From Klebsormidium nitens (taxonomy: Eukaryota; Streptophyta; Klebsormidiophyceae; Klebsormidiales; Klebsormidiaceae), in the NCBI GenBank assembly GCA_000708835.1, contig DF237147.1, positions 69,169 through 133,168 of the forward strand: a stretch of 64,000 nucleotides of DNA. Reading direction: 5' to 3'. The notes beneath the pieces were generated by a model. It searched no databases. It was not told where the DNA came from and was given only the letters and a program-made list of their open reading frames with translations. Shown here in pieces: positions 11,469-28,906 of the stretch; within the stretch, counting starts at the first letter, position 1, and the number at the start of each line of letters is the position of its first letter. A program made the position numbers and the translations under genes.

Positions 11469-13434
11469 GGTGGCACTTCAAGGCCTGTGCCAAAGTAGAA
11501 AGCTAAGGGACATCAAATTTCAAGGGGCAATGCTGCTGGCACCTATGCTGCGAAGAACTGGCATATTGAGCTACTTATCAATCTGAATAGAGAACGCTTC
11601 GGCACCCTGCTCAGACACCTAAGCTTCCCAGCTCAATCCTGTGTAGAATAAAATTTGAACTCATTCCAAAAGCGGTGCTTCCAAGGATTAGATCTAGACA
11701 CCAGGGCTGACTGCTCAGATTTCAAATGGAGGGGGGACCAAAGCTGAGAGAATTTCTGTACCTTGTCAATGACGTTGCTTGTCCTGTCGGCCCAAGTTAC
11801 ATGCCGAAGGCCACCGTCACTCTGCATTCTGAAGTATGCTTTCAGTGGATTGCCAGCCAATGAGCATTTCTGTCAGCAAGGGCGCCTTGCTTCAGAATCA
11901 GGAGTATCTGTGGGCTCTCGTGATGACTGGCCTCCAGGTCTGAAAACTTCCGAGCCTTGACTATTCTTGCAGGAATAACACTTCTGTTGAGTTCCTTATT
12001 TTTCAGCAACGTTTGTCAACAGGGTGCCGTTCGCAATTATGAGATTAAATAAGGAAAAGAAAGCCTGTCCCCAGTTGCCCAGTGTTTTGAGACAAGAAAT
12101 GCACAATCAATGGTGTGACGTATGAGCTGCTATTACTACTTGACTTGTTGAAACTTGGGAGGTAAGAATGGTGGTAAGAAGTACCTGCGCTTTTGAGTAG
12201 GATTCAACTTGGACAAGCGGATTGTGAGCATCGCACAATCTTGCAGAGAAAGTCGAAGCTGCAGACAAAGGAATGAGCCTCTGTTTCCGCATGCTCCAAA
12301 TGGACTGGCTGCTGCCACCAGCAACGCAGCAATCGTGCTTCCTCGACCTCTCCCCTGCTTCACAGGTTGAACATGAGACATTGAGAGCAATCTGTCCATT
12401 TTAAAGTCTTAAATTTTGCCTGAAAAGGACATTTGTCCCAAAAAGTGCTTTTCATCCTTAATTTGACATAACGGTACGAAGAGTCGTCAGGGCACGTCAA
12501 GGGACAGACATGCAGGGTTTGAGCTGGAGTCAAGTTGCTGCTGCGAGCTTGACAGCTCCAGAACCGGCACAACTATGATGCCGTTTGTAGGAACAGAAAT
12601 GCAATTCATTTGGGCGCAGGTGCATTAATTTCATTTTTCAATGAATTCGGCAGCAACACGACTGGCAGGTCTGTCATCACACAGCCAGTACTCAGCAAGC
12701 TGCAACCGGGCATGCAAGCTGCGTCATCCAACCATTACAACAACGTACGCCCGCCACAACGCATCTACCCTTGCACGTAGGTATAACAATCCAGTGCGCA
12801 TGCAACACAAGTTCATGCAATTTCGCCGTGTCGAACGCGCGAGCTATATAATCAATTTTCAGGGGCATGTGTATACACTGATCAACATGTGCTCTGGCAC
12901 CACATCATGTGTGATCTGGAAATATGTGTGGTGTATACGCACGTATAAAATCCACACACTGCATTTTCAAAGAGTAGATCCCGCAGTGGTCCGCTTTTGC
13001 AAGAAGCACAATATTCTTTGTCACGTGAGACGGGAGTTCGATCGTTTGCCGACCATCTTTTATCTAGGTTGGAATCCTTTTGTCGTATGGTCCAATTCCT
13101 CGGGTCGAAGTTCTGAACTCACACCTTAGATATGAAGGCCTCGCAAGCTAGAAAACAATTTGACGTGTCAGCCTGTCAGTCCAGACTTGCTGCGTGATCG
13201 ACAAAGCACGATATGTATCTTGTCATACCCGACGAGGCAAACTTCGCGTGCTGGGATATATGCGGAGCACTGCGTGCGGTGAGGCCGCCTTGGGCATGCC
13301 ACGTCCTCAAAACGAAGCGGGCGCAAGACTGAACAGCTGCTCGCCACGGTCAACAGAGATTGCGGCTGACGTTGGTGCCAGAAGGGGTGGCCTTCTCATC
13401 ACTAACTCCAAAATCACGAGCTCGGCACTCCTGA
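11469..13434. other. Intergenic spacer upstream of the SNAP43-like gene
   Basis: About 2 kb between the ADCS stop and the SNAP43-like start, both on the minus strand. It must contain the promoter and 5' UTR of the SNAP43-like gene and the ADCS 3' UTR. It is more AT-rich than the genes. The longest ORF (12641-13129, +) has no recognisable similarity. No RNA gene or mobile element was recognised. Confidence 0.45.
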
Positions 13435-18918
<5,484 letters not shown>

Positions 18919-19523
18919 GCCTCACGGGATGCGAAGAGCGCCCCCCAAACATGCGTCCCCGGCCCTAAGGCTACGTACTGACTTTGAGTTCCAGCTTCAA
19001 GCTGTTCACTCAAAACAGCACTGACTCAGGGTGAAAGCACTTTGAACTTGAAGCCCGTCTCCAGCTCTGACTCTGACTCTGAGTCCGAGCCTGAATCAAG
19101 CTGCACAGCATCCTGATTCCTGTTGCATGGGCCTTTGCATGTGGGTAGCATACGTGGTCGGCCCCAAGCAAATTTAACTGCAAGGGCCAAAACAATCCGA
19201 AAAGCATCGACAAGCATGGTTGAGAACGGCATCTTTCCCTGCCGGTTCTGAGTACCCTGTGCACAGAATACTCGAGAAATCAGAATCCATCCCAGGCCGC
19301 TTTTTTAGCCGTCTAGAGGAACGGCAATTCAAAATTCCATGCAATTTACAATCTCAATATCACATCGCCAATTGATAAGACTATTATATTGGGCAAAAGC
19401 ACCCATCGCCTATCGCGCTGGTAACGGCCTGTGTTCCTCCCCCATTATCAAGCGCTCATAGTCAGCATTCCATGGCCGCCCCCTCCTTCCTCGGCTAGCT
19501 CTGCAGCTGCGCCGTTGCCCGCC
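18919..19523. promoter_or_regulatory. Shared upstream region of divergent ADCS and PWP2
   Basis: 605 bases separate the two start codons, so both promoters and both 5' UTRs lie here. A TGGGCC word (plant 'site II' element, common upstream of ribosome-related genes) is at 19128-19133. A run of CTCTGA-type repeats lies near 19062-19090. No clear TATA box was identified. Regulatory function is inferred from position. Confidence 0.4.
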
Positions 19524-22500
19524 ATGAATTTCAAATTCTCCAACCTGCTGGGCGCCCCATACCGGGGTGGCAACGTGCTGCTGGCTGGGGACAAGCAGCT
19601 GCTGACGCCCGTCGGCAACCGCGTCAGCCTGGTGGACCTCGCCACCTCGGACACGGTGACGCTGCCCTTTGAGCAGGCCCACAACATCACCCGCATCGCG
19701 CTGTCCCCTAACGGCGTCCTCCTGCTCAGTGTGGACGAGCAGGGGCGGTGCATCTTAGCCAATCTGCCACGCAGGATAGTGCTGCACCACCTCAGCTTCA
19801 AGGCCCCCGTGGCCGCCATTAAGTTCAGTCCCGACGGGCAGCTCATTGCAGCGGCGGTGGGCAAGAAGGTGGAGGTGTGGCGCACCCCGGGGCTGGGCAA
19901 GGAGTTCGCGCCCTTCCAGCACGTGCACTCGTTCACGGGCGCGCATGACCAGGTCACCTGCGTCGATTGGAGCCCGGACTCGCGTTCAGTGCTGGCCGGG
20001 TGCAAGGATCTCACGGTGCGGGTATATGGACTCGACAGGGATGCAGTGCATGGGTACAAGCCGTTCACTTTGACGGGCCATCGGGACGTGCTGGTGGGGG
20101 TATTCTGGATCAGGGATGCGGAGGGTGCGGCAACAGGGGCGTACTCTGTCTCGCGCGATGGGGCGCTGTTTGAGTGGCGGCTGGAGCCTGCGCAGGAAGA
20201 GGCTGGGCCGAGCAAGCAGGACGGAGACATGGACGAGGACGAAGCGGAGGCTTCGAACAGGGGTGCGGAGAACGGCCACTCCGCAGAGGACGCTCCTTCG
20301 ACCACCGGGCGAGAAGCGGAACCGTGGCGGTCGCGGCAACGACCGCGGGGCCGGGGCAGCTGGCGGCTGGAGGGCAAGCATTTCTTCCACCAGGCGGCCA
20401 AGCTGACGTGCGCCGACTACCACCCGGGGTTGAATCTGCTCGTGGCGGGGTTCAGCAGCGGGGTGTTTGGGCTGTACCAGCTCCCCGATTTTGCGGCGCT
20501 GCACCTGCTGAGCGTGAGCAAGGAGGCGCTGACGAGTGTGGCGTTCAGCAGCAATGGGGAGTGGCTGGGGCTGGGGTGCGCCAAGCTCGGGCAGCTGCTG
20601 GTGTGGGAGTGGCGCAGCGAGACATACGTGCTCAAGCAGCAGGGACACTACTACGACGTCAACACGCTGGCGTATGCGGGGGACGGGCAGCTGATCGCGA
20701 CGGGCGCGGATGACGCCAAGCTCAAGGTAGGTGTTGCGTTCATGTGCGGGATATTCCGATCTGGCTCCGATCTCGAGAGGAAGATGGCCAGGGGTCGCAG
20801 CCTTGTATAGGTTTGACCGGAGGCTGGTCCTGTTGAAGAGTGCTCTTGGGGCCTATCTGAGGCATCTGACAGATGTCTCGACTGGGTATCTAGCCTGCAT
20901 TCTTTAATCCAACAGCGTGAATTTGGACTTACAATCAAAGTGATAACCCAGAAGATCACACGAAGGACGATCTTCTGTTAAGTGTCTTCAATTTGCTAGT
21001 CTGCTCCCCCTTCTTTCCTGCAAGGCAGGACATCTATACAGTCAAGGACTTTCGGCAATCTCGGCTTGTCTCGAATCTCTTGGAAATGCCCATGTAGCCC
21101 CAAGCGCAGTCGTGCCAGGTTGCTTTTCCTCACTTCCTCACCCCTCTTGCAGATCTGGAATGCGGGTTCGGGCTTCTGCTTCGTGACCTTCACAGAGCAC
21201 AAGATGCCCATCACTGCGGTCGCTTTTGCCCCCAGCGGCCATGCCGTCCTGAGCGCCTCGCTGGATGGGACAGTGCGCGCCTTCGACCTGGTGCGCTACC
21301 GCAACTTCCGCACCTTCACCTCCCCCTCCCCCGCGCAATTCGTGAGCCTGGCCGTGGATAACAGCGGGGAAGTCGTCGTGGCAGGCTCCCTCGATACCTT
21401 CCAGGTGAGTTGTTACATCATCATTCCGCTTTTTGTATTCGCTCGTCTTTGGAATAGGGCGCTCATTGGCGCGTATCCTCAAGTCATCTTGCTCGTACGT
21501 TTCTTAAATTGAAGCCTTCTGATTGCGGCAAAGTTTAGGTCATGTATTTCCCGGAGCTAGCTTGCGCTCGAAGATCCGTCTTCAGTTACGACACCCTGTC
21601 GATTGATGTTGATTGTTGTCCGTGCAGCTCTTCGTGTGGTCCATGAAGACGGGCCGGCTCCTCGACGTCCTGAGTGGCCACGAGGGCCCCATCTACGGCC
21701 TCTCCTTCAGCCCCACACACGTAAGTTCTGCCTGCCACCCTGCCGCCTTCGTCCTCAGGGCTCGACTCTCAAGCTGATCACATCCTTGCTGCTCTTCTTC
21801 GTAGTCCGCTAAAGGTGTTCGTTCAAGCGTCCTTCTACGAGAGATCGATCGGCTCGCCCAGTGAAATATTTTTGGAGCAAAGGTCAGGGGCCTTTTACCT
21901 TCCTTGTCCTCGTCTCGACCGCGCTTTGTGCCTGCGCAGGAGCTGCTGGCGTCTGCGTCGTGGGACGGCACGGTGCGGTTGTGGAACGTGTTCTCGGGGA
22001 AGGGCGGCACCGAGGTGCTGCAGCACAACCGCGACGTGCTGGCGCTGGCATACCGCCCCGACGGCAAGCAGCTCGCCGCGTGCACGCTCGACGCGCAGAT
22101 CGCATTCTGGGACCCCTTCGAGGGCGTCCAGACGGGCACCATTGAAGGCCGGCGCGACATTGCCGGGGGGCGCCTCGCGACGGACCGTCAGACCGCAGCC
22201 AGCTCCGCGGCGGGCAAGTGCTTCCACACGCTGGCGTACTCGGCGGACGGGGCGTACCTGGTGGCGGGGGGGAACAGCAAGTTTGTGTGCATGTACGACG
22301 TCGCCGAGAAGGTGAGCCGGGGCAGGAGCCCGGCATCTGTGTGCGGGAGGGATGAGCATTGAGTTTTGAGCCGCTTCGATGGAACGCATGTGGATTTGCG
22401 GTTACTAGTCTCCAGCATGCGATCGACATTCTCGCATGGACGGTCCGCCTGAGTGTCGGATAGCCGCCAGATCGACAAGGTTGTGTCGGATGTCCCCCGT

Positions 22501-23779
22501 TCTTCTCTCTGACGTGCGGTACCTCGCTCCCAGGTGATGCTGCGGCGGTTCCAGGTGAGCGTGAACGTGTCGCTGGACGGCGTGCTGGACTTCCTCAACA
22601 GCAAGCGCATGACGGACGCGGGCCCCGTGGACCTCATCGCTGACAGCGACGACGAGCCCGACAGCTTGGCAATCGTGCAAGCCGACCCCGGGCAGGGCCT
22701 CCCGGGGGCCGGGGCGCGCACGCGGCGGCCCGCGATCCGGACCAAGTGCCTCCGCATCTCGCCGACGGGGCAGGCGTGGGCGGCAGCGACAACCGAGGGC
22801 GTGCTGGTCTACAGCCTGGACCAGGGGGCGGTCTTCGACCCCAGCGACCTCGACATGGACGTCACACCGCAGGTCAGCAGAAGCAACGAGACCAGCGGGC
22901 TTTTTGTATCAGTTGAATCTCAATGAAGCGGAGCGCTGACTTTCCATAAAGACGCTCTTAACATACGTCCTGCCCCTGGGTTGGGTTTGCTGTGCTTTGC
23001 CCACCTTGTTTGCCTAGCTTCCGAAAGCTTGATTCATCTTTACCGAGAGCTCAGGTGTCTTACGTAAACCCCTCATCCGGATTCGCGTCGAGCTTGAGTT
23101 CCAGAAAGCCGCTGCTCTGAGCGGCGCGCTGCATGTAAGTGTGCAGGCAGTGGAGGCGGCGCTGCATTCACGTGCATGGCTGCGAGCCCTCCTGCTCGCG
23201 CTGCGGCTGAGCGAGGCCGCGCTGGTGCGGCGCTGCGTGGAGGCGGTGCCGCCCGAGCAGGTGGGCCCCATCGTGCGCGGCGTGCCGGCCCACTATCTGC
23301 CCGCACTAGTTGCAGCGCTGGCGGACTACGTCGGGACGTCGCCCCATACCGAGTTCCTGCTCAAGTGGTGTCAGGTGAGCGACGGGAAGGCAGAAGACGG
23401 CTTCGCAACGCAAAACGTACGTGTCAGCAGTTCATACAGATTGTCTAGCGGTTTGTTTCCGCTCTGCTTCCCGCTGCGAAATTCATGCATCAACTCGATT
23501 CTGTACTTTGTGTGACCTGTCACGGTAGTTCTCACGCCTATATCCATCACTGGTCACTACCTTACCACGTTTTCGGAGTTGCTGCAGGGGGTGTGCGTGT
23601 TCCATGGGCGGGCCTTGCAGGCCCAGTCCCGGTCGTTACTGCCTGCTTTCCGATCCCTTCTGAAAGGCCTCTCCATGCTGCACGAGTACCTGGGAAAGTC
23701 GGCTGCGGACAATGAATACACGCTCTCGTACCTGACATCAGTGAAGAGAGCAAAAACGGAAGTATCGGGGCAAGCGTAG
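19524..23779 (+). CDS. PWP2: PWP2/UTP1, WD40 protein of the small-subunit processome, complete, 7 exons, 892 aa
   Basis: A core member of the UTP-B complex that binds the 5' external transcribed spacer of pre-rRNA in the nucleolus and is needed for 18S rRNA maturation. Exons: 19524-20726, 21153-21404, 21628-21720, 21940-22311, 22534-22872, 23147-23374, 23588-23779; 2,679 bases, all junctions in phase 0. The start MNFKFSNLLGAPYRGGNVL matches the family's usual beginning; no ATG lies upstream in the frame. WD-type blades recur throughout (ITRIALSPNG, VTCVDWSPDS, LTCADYHPGLN, ITAVAFAPSG, PIYGLSFSPTH, LASASWDGTVRLWNV), consistent with two beta-propellers. The C-terminal Utp12-type helical domain begins around exon 6 (AVEAALHSRAWLRALLLALRL). 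An acidic insert (MDEDEAEA) and an Arg/Gly stretch lie in exon 1 near residues 234-280. Length is close to human PWP2 (about 919 aa). Confidence 0.97.
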
Positions 23780-25229
23780 GCCAGCCAGCATGCTTGGGTG
23801 CACAACCTGAGGGTCACGTGTGGCTCGGCAGTGGACCATTCAATAGAGCGGTGGACTGATGGACACACGTTTATTGACCATATGTGTTCATCAATTTCAA
23901 ACGTACTTGCTCGAGTGTACATGGTGGTCGTCGTATTAGGTTGCATGCCCGCAATGTCAAGCCCAGCGTTGTGCGTGCAAATATAAATGCATATGCAAAT
24001 GAGTGAGGCCGTCGTACTGAACTCAAATCACAGTAGCTGCCTGAGAGCTGGCGCACCATTCAGTGTGTGTCGTGGCCCAGTCAATCTTTCGGAGCATGCT
24101 TCCTTCGGCGAAAGCCTAGGCTTACCATGTCAGTCAGTCTTTCAATCATCTCAAAAACTTGCAGAATGAATGCTCTCGGCCGCGTTTGACGTTCTCTTTT
24201 GCTGGTATGCATCTCAAAACATGGTACGTATGCATCTCAAAGCATGGATAGGACCGTCATGTCGGTGGTGTACTAGATCCAAACATATACATTCGACTGA
24301 AAGATAAATATTCGATGATCATGTACAGTGTACAAGGGCCCGGCACCGTGACGACGAGTCCGCTTTAAAACCTAGGGCCGGCCGAGTGGATGCATGTGTT
24401 GGATACCCGTATGTGCACATCAGAACACAAGAGACGTATGGTTTCTCTTTGCGAGCCTACAAGATAGGTCAAGTTTCAAATAAGCCAAAGGCCTAGCTCG
24501 ATCATGGGATACATAACTGAGACGTACGTTTGCCTTGCGGCTACCATACATCTAGGCTGTGCTCAACTCTACCAAGTAATCGTGAATATCCCAACCGAAG
24601 CTGTTGACTTCCATTCCAGTGCATTTCGTAAATGTCATTGCAGTGGCTTCTGCTGGCCCGGGTGCCTATAGCCTCTACCAATTCAGTCAAAAGTCGAAGG
24701 GAGACTGAAGTGACGGACGGACATGTAGAACCTTGTAGGACAGCAACTTCTGGCTAATACAAAGCTCAGCAATGGTCGAACAGATAACGCGTCGGGCCTT
24801 TTTGAAAACCTCTGCCCCACACCTCATAAGTCAGGGGATTTCTCATGTTATGGGGGTCCAGGATCTGGCGCAAAACATGATTACATACCTAGGTTGAGGC
24901 GGTTGCGGTCTGAAGCCATCTTGACCTTCCCCAACCTTTGCTTGAAGCCAGAATAATGTGTTGTCTGCCAAAAAATCCTTGGCGCGGAACAACTCCAAAG
25001 TTAGATAGTTGGTGGAGGGCCCTTCGAAGTTAGCCGTCTCTCAGATGGCCAGTAATGTCTTTGGAAGGGAGGAGCTCAGCTCCACCAACGACACGCGGTT
25101 GAATCTGCTTCTTATCCGGCTTATTGACATCAAATGAGACCAGCAGCTTACAATGTCGCTACCGTATCCAATGTATGTACAGAGCTAAAATGGGGCTAGA
25201 ACACGATTATGGACAACAACCGCTGTGCC
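23780..25229. other. Intergenic spacer between convergent PWP2 and DUF1475 genes
   Basis: About 1.45 kb between two 3' ends. It contains many short palindromic words (CATATG, TGCATA, GTACGTA) and an imperfect tandem pair of about 23 bases at 24203-24248. No ORF with recognisable similarity, RNA gene or transposon was seen. Confidence 0.5.
24203..24248. repeat. Imperfect tandem pair of a 23-base unit
   Basis: The unit GTATGCATCTCAAAACATGG is followed immediately by GTATGCATCTCAAAGCATGG after a 3-base spacer; the two copies differ at one position in the 20-base core. Only two copies are present, in non-coding DNA. Likely a simple slippage or duplication event. Confidence 0.7.
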
Positions 25230-25634
25230 TCATTCCCCAGATCCAATACTGCTCGTCCTCAGAAGCCTGGCATGCCGCTCTTTCAGCAACGCGAGGTAGG
25301 GCGGGTCTCCTGGAGACAGCCTCAAGAGTTGGATGACAACGTACGCGCACGACATAGGGCTGCCAAGACAGACCAAGAGCAGTAGCCACACGACCTTCGA
25401 CCACACGCCTTCCTCCTTATACAAGACCCACAGATAGATGATGAAGACATTGGCATAGAAGTCGATCAGCGTGGCGGCCATCCACGGCGTCAGGATGTCC
25501 ATGTGGAAAGGTGATCCGTCGGTGATCACCGTGTACACCACTGTGGCTGCCACGAACGCACCGACGATGCCCACCACCCATCGCAGCAGCAATACGGGAG
25601 ACTCGGAGGGGCTCAACGGCGCCATGTCCGACAT
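25230..25634 (-). CDS. DUF1475 family small membrane protein, single exon, 134 aa
   Basis: A small membrane protein of unknown function; the family (DUF1475) is known from plants. The signature region VVYTVITDGSPFHMDILTPW is followed by MAATLIDFYANVFIIYLWVLYKE and LLLVCLGSPMSCAYVVIQLL, matching the family over most of the protein. Three hydrophobic segments are predicted by eye (about residues 13-36, 47-70 and 80-102), with a short charged C-terminus (LLKERHARLLRTSSIGSGE). The first ATG (25634) gives MSDMAPLSPSES. A second ATG three codons later is an alternative, and a spliced N-terminal exon upstream cannot be excluded. It appears intronless, unlike every other gene in the window. It is head-to-head with the ApaH-like phosphatase, 590 bases away. 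No function should be assigned. Confidence 0.8.
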   Translation of the reverse strand: MSDMAPLSPSESPVLLLRWVVGIVGAFVAATVVYTVITDGSPFHMDILTPWMAATLIDFYANVFIIYLWVLYKEEGVWSKVVWLLLLVCLGSPMSCAYVVIQLLRLSPGDPPYLALLKERHARLLRTSSIGSGE

Positions 25635-26224
25635 GGCAAGAAGAGCCAACAGCTGCACCGCTAGTCTGCTGGCCAGTGAGGACAGGAAGCAAGATGCTGC
25701 AGCTCACTTTCACAAGTTTGTCAACGATCAGACTCGGACTCAAGAGGTGGCTCAAGTCGAAGACTGTCACATTGTTACATGAGGTCGAGGGAGCCCTCGA
25801 TCCGTCGAGGTGGCAAGGCCGAACCTGTGCAAAAGGCAAATGCAATGGTCAACACGTGGCATATGCTGCCAAGTCTACCTGCCGATAATAGCATCGCAAC
25901 CATTACCAACGTCCAAATGCAGTGTTGGAGTGAGCTCATGCTGAGGAAACGCCATTTTGGCGCCTTGTTAAAGTTTGCAATTTTGCCAGCTCAGCTGCTC
26001 TTTGGCTGCCCAGCAGCGGGCAAATGAGAAGCACATCATCCATTCAGATTCCAGGTGACTGCGGTCCTTCTGCCACTGGGTGTCTCTAAGGTCGCCAGTT
26101 GTGTTGCGAAGTAGCGGCAAGCTGTGGTCCCTCACGCTGTGTTCCAGAGGTCCTTCTGGAATGCTGTGAGATGTGCCTCCCCAATTGCTTGTGAGCCTTA
26201 TGAGTAAGCCTACATTGGAAAGGA
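25635..26224. promoter_or_regulatory. Shared upstream region of divergent DUF1475 and ALPH genes
   Basis: 590 bases between the two start codons, so both promoters are presumably here. No specific binding site stands out by eye. Function is inferred from gene orientation only. Confidence 0.35.
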
Positions 26225-28906
26225 ATGCTTTCAATCGCAGGCTCGTCTTCTCTTCGTAGACTGTGCTCCATGAATGTCCGTACCTTCGAGTCACATGCCC
26301 TGCGACAGTGCCGCTGCCAAGCGGGGCACTCACCAAGCATCTTGCATGCACCGTCTGCTGTGGTACCACGACTGGGCAGGATCAGTGGGAGCGCACACGA
26401 GAACGCGCCAGCATTGCTACATGGGACTCATGGGCGCAGGTCACGGGTGGAAGCCTCTGGTAAACTTGGTCAGCCCCTTTTCACATCTGACTATCAAATG
26501 TTCTCCCGCTTCCAGAGGTTTGTGAGCCGCATAATACGAGATAGCAAGCCTCAAGCCAAGTCACAAAGGCAGCAGAATGCACAGCGTGATCTTAGTTGCC
26601 ATGCGGTGGCAGTCGAGAGGAGCCTCGATGAGCTGAAGAGCAGGGCGGAGGGTGGAGAGGGCCCAAATGGGATGCCCCTGCCAAATCCCATCCATGCGGA
26701 GCTTACTCCACAGGAAGTTGCGGGCAGGAGGATCATCTTAGTGGGGGACGTCCATGGTAAGCCAATGGAGCCAAGTGGCTTGTCGGTGGGACTCATTGGG
26801 GTCTCCAGGTCAGAGTCCCTCTTGTGCTCGTAACCTTCCACCATCGACTAAGATCGTGCCTCTATTAGCCAATGGACCTTTCATATACAGCCAGAATCCA
26901 TCTTCATGGGCGTGGTGGTAGCCACTGGGTTGACATTTTACAGACTAACACATTGAATTTCCCCCTCCTGACCCTCACCACTTACCAGCATCAGGTTCCT
27001 GGTAGTGGTGCATTCAAGAGCTAGTGCTCCCCAATGGAGATTGTCCTTTTTATCTCAGTGCCGCAGGTCTTTTGACAATCACGCAGTGCCCTATTGCAGG
27101 GTGTTATGACGAGCTGGTCCTGTTGTTAGACCAGGAGTGTAGACGGCAGCCCGACGACGTGGTTATCTTCGTGGGTGACCTTGTGAATAAGGTGTGTCTC
27201 AGGCTCTCCCAATCAAACTTCCTTCAGCCCCATCGCCCCAACAATCTTTTGCGGCTGCGCTCTTGTTGCGTATCAGGTTCTGTTCCTCGTTCATCGGGGC
27301 AACAAAGCAACCGCATGCCGGCGGCTGACCCTGTTGCGCATGACCCATGCAGGGTCCTAAGTCTCCTGAAGTAGTGGCGCTCGCGCGGGACATTGGAGCA
27401 TACGCCGTGCGAGGCAATCATGATGACAGCTCACTTGCGTCCTACTACAAGTGGGCCAACTATCGATCAGGAAAAGGTATGGGAATTCTCCCCCTTCAGC
27501 CCTTCCATGGCCCGCCCCTCTGGATTCTGTATTTGTGAACGTTGGTCTGATTGTAAGTGATGGCTATCAATGAGTGCATTTCTATGCTGGCCTCTACTGT
27601 GAGGAGCAGAGTTACTGTTCACCTGATTGACGAATTCTTGTGAATTCTCAGGGGGCAAGCAGAAGCCGGACAAGCGGGAGTGGGTGCAGCAGCTGACGGA
27701 GCAGGATGTTGAGTGGCTTCATGGCCTGCCGTTCTCCCTGCGAATACCCTCGCACAACCTGCTAGTGGTAAACAAATCCTTCTCTCTTCTTACCAAGCAG
27801 TTCTCGTTGACCATGCCAAAGAAACAGGCGTCTTTGCTTGCTGTCGTTTCTTCACTTGAGGCTTCATTGTGGAATTCGTGTAGCTGCTGTTCAACAGTCA
27901 ACAGGCTTAGAATAATCTTCAGGCAAATCTGCTTTCACGCACGAAATTTGCTCTGAGCGTGCTTGAGATGCTGCCCTCAGGCTGGTAGGAATGATGACCA
28001 TGTTCTTTCTCATTACCCCTCCTCTTTCTGTGGCAGGTTCATGCGGGCCTAGTCCCAGGGATTCCGTTAGAACAGCAAGACCTGGGCCAGCTGTACACTA
28101 TGCGCTTCTTGGAGCAAGCCACCGCCAAGCGCAAGAAGAGCTCGAGCAAGCGGAGCTTGCGGTCGGGCTATGGTTCTGACTCGGACGGTGCAGACTGGGA
28201 GCCGGTGGGGAGTGCAAATGACGAGACGGAACTGTGGGGAAAAGTGTGGGACGGGCCGGAGCACGTTGTGTTTGGGCATGACGCCATGCGGGGTTTGCAA
28301 CTGTAAGGGGCTGGCTTGAGAAGCGAAGTCGAACCTTGTACAGAGATGGGCCTGAAGGCCCGAGTTTATGATGCTCGATTGCATGGTGATAGACCGGTCA
28401 AAACAACGCTCTGGTTTTCAGAAGCCAATAGGACAAAGGAGTCTGACCTGCCGTGATGAACGATACAGGAATCTAGAGCAACCTTGAAAAAGTTTTTGAG
28501 ATGTCGACACGCCTCTCTTCATCTGCTAGTCTCCTGTGTTTCTTCAGACTTGTATTTCGAGGGCAGTCTTTTCAGCTTCCCCTTTCGCTAAGGTTTTGCT
28601 TTTGAACACCCCTCGCTCTCTAGCTGGAAGGACCTGTTCAGCGATTCCTCTGGAGACACTGTCAGCCTGACAACTGCACGCCTCGATAAAGGCATCAAAA
28701 CAAGGATTGCACGCTCCACGTACAGGCGCCGGAAAGCGACTGGCCTGGACACTGGGTGCGTGTATGGGGGACGGCTGACCGCGATCATACTCCCACCCGT
28801 GGTAGGCGATGGGGGGAGCAGACCCAGTGCACCTGTAGGCCACGGCATGCTGGTCTCCGTCAAGGCACTGAAAGAGTACGAAAAGGCTAAAGGGAAAATG
28901 AGGTAG
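26225..28906 (+). CDS. ApaH-like phosphatase (ALPH), calcineurin-type metallophosphoesterase, complete, 6 exons, 436 aa
   Basis: Metal-dependent phosphoesterase of the ApaH-like branch; characterised relatives cleave phosphoanhydride bonds in dinucleoside polyphosphates, RNA 5' caps (trypanosome ALPH1) or polyphosphate (yeast Ppn2). Exons: 26225-26756, 27100-27191, 27353-27476, 27652-27767, 28037-28302, 28726-28906; 1,311 bases, all phases consistent. Metal-binding motifs appear in order: GDVHG (174-178), GDLVNKGP (203-210), GNHDD (229-233), VHAGLVPG (His near 290), VVFGHD (near 367) and the C-terminal GLDTGCVYGGRLT. The GDLVNKGP variant and GLDTGCVYGG are typical of ApaH relatives rather than PP1/PP2A enzymes. 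Residues 1 to about 60 are rich in Arg and Ser with few acids, so a mitochondrial or plastid targeting peptide is plausible. A Lys/Ser-rich, then acidic loop (KRKKSSSKRS, SDSDGADWE) interrupts the domain before GHD. The substrate is unknown. Confidence 0.88.

Noticed and set aside
12641-13129. 162-codon open frame on + in the spacer upstream of the SNAP43-like gene
   Set aside because: Composition is irregular, there is no recognisable family, and its neighbours are non-coding. It is probably a chance ORF; transcript data would be needed to revive it.
20986-21152. Possible extra PWP2 exon before IWNAGSGFC
   Set aside because: The propeller sequence joins directly from DDAKLK (20726) to IWNAGS (21153) in phase, matching the family, so no extra exon is needed.
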